Shown: one piece after another, positions 61,815-64,000 of the stretch
How the letters are laid out: every line of letters begins with the position of its first letter
Numbering within the stretch: position 1 is the stretch's first letter
Assembly: GCA_011523825.1 (NCBI GenBank)
Contig: WTFX01000017.1
Coordinates: forward strand, 62,001-126,000
Origin: Microthrixaceae bacterium
GTDB taxonomy: Bacteria; Actinomycetota; Acidimicrobiia; Acidimicrobiales; Poriferisodalaceae
DNA: 64,000 nt
Reading direction: 5' to 3'
Made by a program: the position numbers and the translations under genes
Notes under the pieces: model-generated
Database searches by the model: none
Seen by the model: only the letters and a program-made list of their open reading frames with translations
Told to the model about the DNA's origin: nothing

Positions 61815-63323
61815 TCAGTTGGTGGGGTAGCGGAGCTTGGGGCCCGCTTCGGCCCAGTCCATGTGGTCGCGGATGTACTCGTTGGACGGGTCCCGGGGCG
61901 GCAGGTAGTCCCAGCCCTCCGCAGCGGCGGCGTGGACCACCCGTCGTGCTCGCTGGGAGGCCACCACCTGCTCGCGTATCGCGGCGGAGTCCCAGCGCTG
62001 GGAGACCTCAGCGGCGAAGGAAGCCGACAGTTCCGCCAGCTCGGGCGACCCCGCCAGGTTCCGGTGCTCGGCCGGGTCGGCCGAGATGTCATAGAGCTGC
62101 GGCGGGTCGGTGTCGCAGTGGATGTACTTGTAGCGGCCGCGACGGATCATGAACATCGGATGCGAGGTCAGCTCGCCCATGTACTCGCCGATGGTCTCGT
62201 CGACCGGATCGTCGCCCCCGGTGGCAGCCGGCCACAGGCTGCGGCCGTCGAGCGGTGCGCCCGTCTCGACAGCCGGACCGCCGGCCTTGTCCGTGAACGC
62301 AATGTCCATCAGCGTGGGCGCCAGATCCAGCAGGGAGCACACGTTGGGCACCGTGCCCTGGGCGATGTCGGGCCCGGCCATCACCAGCGGGACGCGGGCC
62401 GAGCGCTCGAAGAACGACATCTTGAACCAGGCACCCCGGTCGCCCAGCATGTCGCCGTGGTCGCTGGTGGCGATCACCACCGTGTCATCGGCATGTCCGG
62501 TCTCGTCCAGAGCGCCCAGCAGCTCGCCGAGCCACCAGTCGAAATAGCTGGTGTTGGCGTAGTAGGCGTGGCGGGCGTTCCGGCACTGTTCGGGGGTCCA
62601 GCCCACGGTGTCGGCCTCGATGCCGGCCCGGATGCGCACGGTGTGCGGATCGAGCTCGGCAGGCGCCGGGCCCGGCAGGTCGATCTGGTCGTGGTCGTAG
62701 AGGTTCCACCACTCGGGCCGTGCCACATAGGGGTCGTGGGGGTGGATGAACGCCACTGCCAGGAAGAACGGCCGGTCGTCGGGCTCGCGGGCCAGGTCGT
62801 ACACGCACCGGCGGGCAGCGAACCCGACCTCGTCGTCGTAGTCGATCTGGTAGGTGGCGAGTGCCTGGCCGGCCCCGGAGAGGCTGTCCATGTTGTGGTA
62901 CCACTTGTCGATCCGCTCGCCGGCGGCATCCCAGTCGGGCGTCCAGGCGAAGTTGGCCGGGTAGATGTCGGTGGTGAGGCGTCGGCTGAAACCGTGCAGC
63001 TGGTCGGGTCCGACGAAGTGCATCTTGCCCGCGAGCACAGTCCGGTAGCCCGCCAGATTCAGCCAGTGCGCCATGGTGGGCGCCGCGGCGCTCCACTCTG
63101 CCGCGTTGTCCCAGGCGCCGATCCGCGACGCCGCTCGACCGGTCATCATCGAGTGGCGCGACGGCGCGCACAGCGGCGACGGGCAGTAAGCCGCATCGAA
63201 CCGGACGCCCCGCTCAGCGAGCGAATCCAGCGACGGCGTCCGGACCAGCGGGTGGCCGTAGGCGCCGGTGAAATGCGGCGCAAGCTGGTCCGCCATCACC
63301 AGCACGATGTTGGGCGCCGTCAT
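61815..63323 (-). CDS. betC: Choline-sulfatase
   Basis: Sulfatase that frees choline from choline-O-sulfate. The formylglycine-forming motif is SPLCAPSRHSMMTGRAASR (C-x-P-x-R), and the N-terminus NIVLVMADQLAPHFTGAYGHP supplies metal ligands. TSDHGDMLGDRGAWFKMSFFERSARVPLVMAGP is the second metal region. The C-terminal segment WDYLPPRDPSNEYIRDHMDWAEA is the specific tail of choline sulfatases, separating them from aryl-sulfatases. The ATG at 63321-63323 gives 502 residues. The enzyme is likely cytoplasmic (no signal peptide) and uses sulfatase-maturing enzyme from elsewhere. It is divergent from a betaine-type binding protein. Confidence 0.92.
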   Translation of the reverse strand: MTAPNIVLVMADQLAPHFTGAYGHPLVRTPSLDSLAERGVRFDAAYCPSPLCAPSRHSMMTGRAASRIGAWDNAAEWSAAAPTMAHWLNLAGYRTVLAGKMHFVGPDQLHGFSRRLTTDIYPANFAWTPDWDAAGERIDKWYHNMDSLSGAGQALATYQIDYDDEVGFAARRCVYDLAREPDDRPFFLAVAFIHPHDPYVARPEWWNLYDHDQIDLPGPAPAELDPHTVRIRAGIEADTVGWTPEQCRNARHAYYANTSYFDWWLGELLGALDETGHADDTVVIATSDHGDMLGDRGAWFKMSFFERSARVPLVMAGPDIAQGTVPNVCSLLDLAPTLMDIAFTDKAGGPAVETGAPLDGRSLWPAATGGDDPVDETIGEYMGELTSHPMFMIRRGRYKYIHCDTDPPQLYDISADPAEHRNLAGSPELAELSASFAAEVSQRWDSAAIREQVVASQRARRVVHAAAAEGWDYLPPRDPSNEYIRDHMDWAEAGPKLRYPTN

Positions 63324-63400
63324 CAATCGCACAGTACGCCTGCTGGCCTCTAACGCGCGCCAGTGCGCGGTATCGGGGTATCGCGGGCGTGCTATGGTTT

Positions 63401-63428
63401 CCAAAACCGTCTAAATGGCCTGTTTTGG
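63401..63428. promoter_or_regulatory. Inverted repeat in the betC/binding-protein divergent region
   Basis: CCAAAAC (63401-63407) and GTTTTGG (63422-63428) are perfect 7-bp arms with a 14-nt spacer, in an AT-richer patch of the 131-nt divergent gap. This is about 27 nt upstream of the binding protein start. A regulator such as a BetI- or TetR-type protein may bind here; this is inference. Confidence 0.45.
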
Positions 63429-63454
63429 CGGGGGACACAAACCGGGGGGTGCCC

Positions 63455-64000
63455 ATGTCCGAAGAATGCAAGTCCGGCGAGCGAGCTCGCCGACACCCAA
63501 GGCTGAGCAGACCGAAGCTGCTCCTAGCGATCGTGGCAGTGCTCGGCCTGTTCGCCGCTGCCTGCACCGGCGGCGACGACGGCGACGACGGCGGCCTCGG
63601 GTCGCAGACCACGATCACGCTGGCAGCCAACCCGTGGAACGGCTCAGCCCTGAACGTGGCAGTCGCTGCGCAGCTGCTCGAGAGCGAGCTCGGCTACGAC
63701 GTCGAGATCGTGGACATCGATGAGAACGCCCAGTGGGCGGCCATCAACACGGGCGAGATCAGTGCGTCGCTCGAGGTGTGGCCGTCGGGTCACGCGCAGA
63801 ACGTGATCGACTTCATCGACAACGCCGACGCCAACGTCGACAACGCCGGCCTGCTCGGACCGGTCGGCAAGATCGGCTGGTTCACGCCGACGTACATGAT
63901 CGAGCGTCATCCGGAGCTGGCCACATGGGAGGGCTTCGCCGATCCGGCGCTGGCCGGCCTGTACGCCACGGCCGAGACCGGCGACCTGGGGCAGTTCCTG
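63455..64000 (+). CDS. Glycine betaine/choline-type ABC substrate-binding lipoprotein (3' end outside window)
   Basis: Binding protein for an osmoprotectant ABC importer, at least 182 residues visible. After a basic N-terminus the signal segment LLLAIVAVLGLFAAACTGG ends in a lipobox with Cys37. A Gly/Asp-rich linker follows, then the OpuAC domain: TITLAANPWNGSALNVAVAAQLLESELGYDVEIVDIDENAQWAAINTGEISASLEVWPSGH, typical for ligands with quaternary amines. The ATG at 63455-63457 is chosen, with GGGGGG just upstream. Divergence from betC suggests uptake of choline, its sulfate ester or betaine. The permease and ATPase should be beyond the right edge. Confidence 0.88.
   Translation, partial: MSEECKSGERARRHPRLSRPKLLLAIVAVLGLFAAACTGGDDGDDGGLGSQTTITLAANPWNGSALNVAVAAQLLESELGYDVEIVDIDENAQWAAINTGEISASLEVWPSGHAQNVIDFIDNADANVDNAGLLGPVGKIGWFTPTYMIERHPELATWEGFADPALAGLYATAETGDLGQFL

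Overview
The window is GC-rich chromosomal DNA from an actinobacterium. It is densely coded, with many GTG starts and many 1-11 nt gene overlaps. Evidence for the phylum includes a coproporphyrin-type heme pathway (hemE, hemG/cgoX, hemQ), a topA with a long Lys/Arg tail and no zinc fingers, an F420-associated DUF2342 metalloprotease beside tilS and hpt (an order also known from mycobacteria), the order ispD-ispF-rlmB, and a HelD-type motor. Gene content and spacing look most like class Acidimicrobiia, but that is inference. I see no transposase, phage gene, CRISPR array or rRNA. Nearly all genes are chromosomal housekeeping or lipid/envelope genes, so no single locus stands out as a new defence or mobile system.

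Layout. 1-2938: a MacB/FtsX-type ABC exporter, with its permease cut by the left edge. 3014-8170: a very long Lhr helicase. 8219-15023: a minus-strand run hemE-hemG-lnt-helD-CDGSH that ends at a large palindromic repeat. 15196-19428: a surface-glycan or lipid-modification cluster (GT4 glycosyltransferase, methyltransferase and alpha/alpha-barrel protein, facing a second methyltransferase and GtrA). 19501-25575: DoxX, GNAT and PAC2 genes, then the overlapping operon larE-hypothetical-glnD. 25624-29279: an acyl-CoA dehydrogenase, a second copy of the palindromic repeat, and the pair fdhD-hemQ. 29462-32864: groEL under a perfect CIRCE operator, glycerate kinase and a LytR_C protein. 32972-36916: upp, ribokinase, a Rieske oxygenase and a medium-chain dehydrogenase. 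36939-44785: tRNA-Thr(UGU), rlmB-ispF-ispD, an LppM-like lipoprotein, clpC, a polyprenyl diphosphate synthase and folP. 44797-48010: beta-oxidation genes and a thioesterase. 48007-52506: a minus-strand run of a small membrane protein, metalloprotease, tilS, hpt, a degenerate phosphatase, folB and folK. 52600-59139: tRNA-Thr(CGU), holB, tmk, an MFS exporter and topA. 59250-61620: a DUF368 polyprenyl-phosphate carrier candidate and the ammonium transporter amt. 61815-64000: choline-sulfatase, divergent from a glycine-betaine-type binding protein cut by the right edge.

Shared themes. Isoprenoid and polyprenyl supply (ispD, ispF, polyprenyl synthase, DUF368) sits with envelope genes (lnt, the GT4 cluster, LppM-like and LytR_C proteins). 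Nitrogen control appears in glnD and in amt, which has three GnAAC half-sites at 11-nt spacing upstream, like a GlnR site. Osmolyte use appears in choline-sulfatase, the betaine-type binding protein and possibly the Rieske oxygenase. The most unusual observations are: two copies of a 26-bp-arm palindrome, one carrying a 73-nt insert in its loop; a second shorter repeat family at gene ends; 27-bp coding repeats at both ends of the gene between larE and glnD; an Lnt homologue with Ser in place of the expected nucleophilic Cys; and a phosphatase-like protein that has lost its Cys and Arg.
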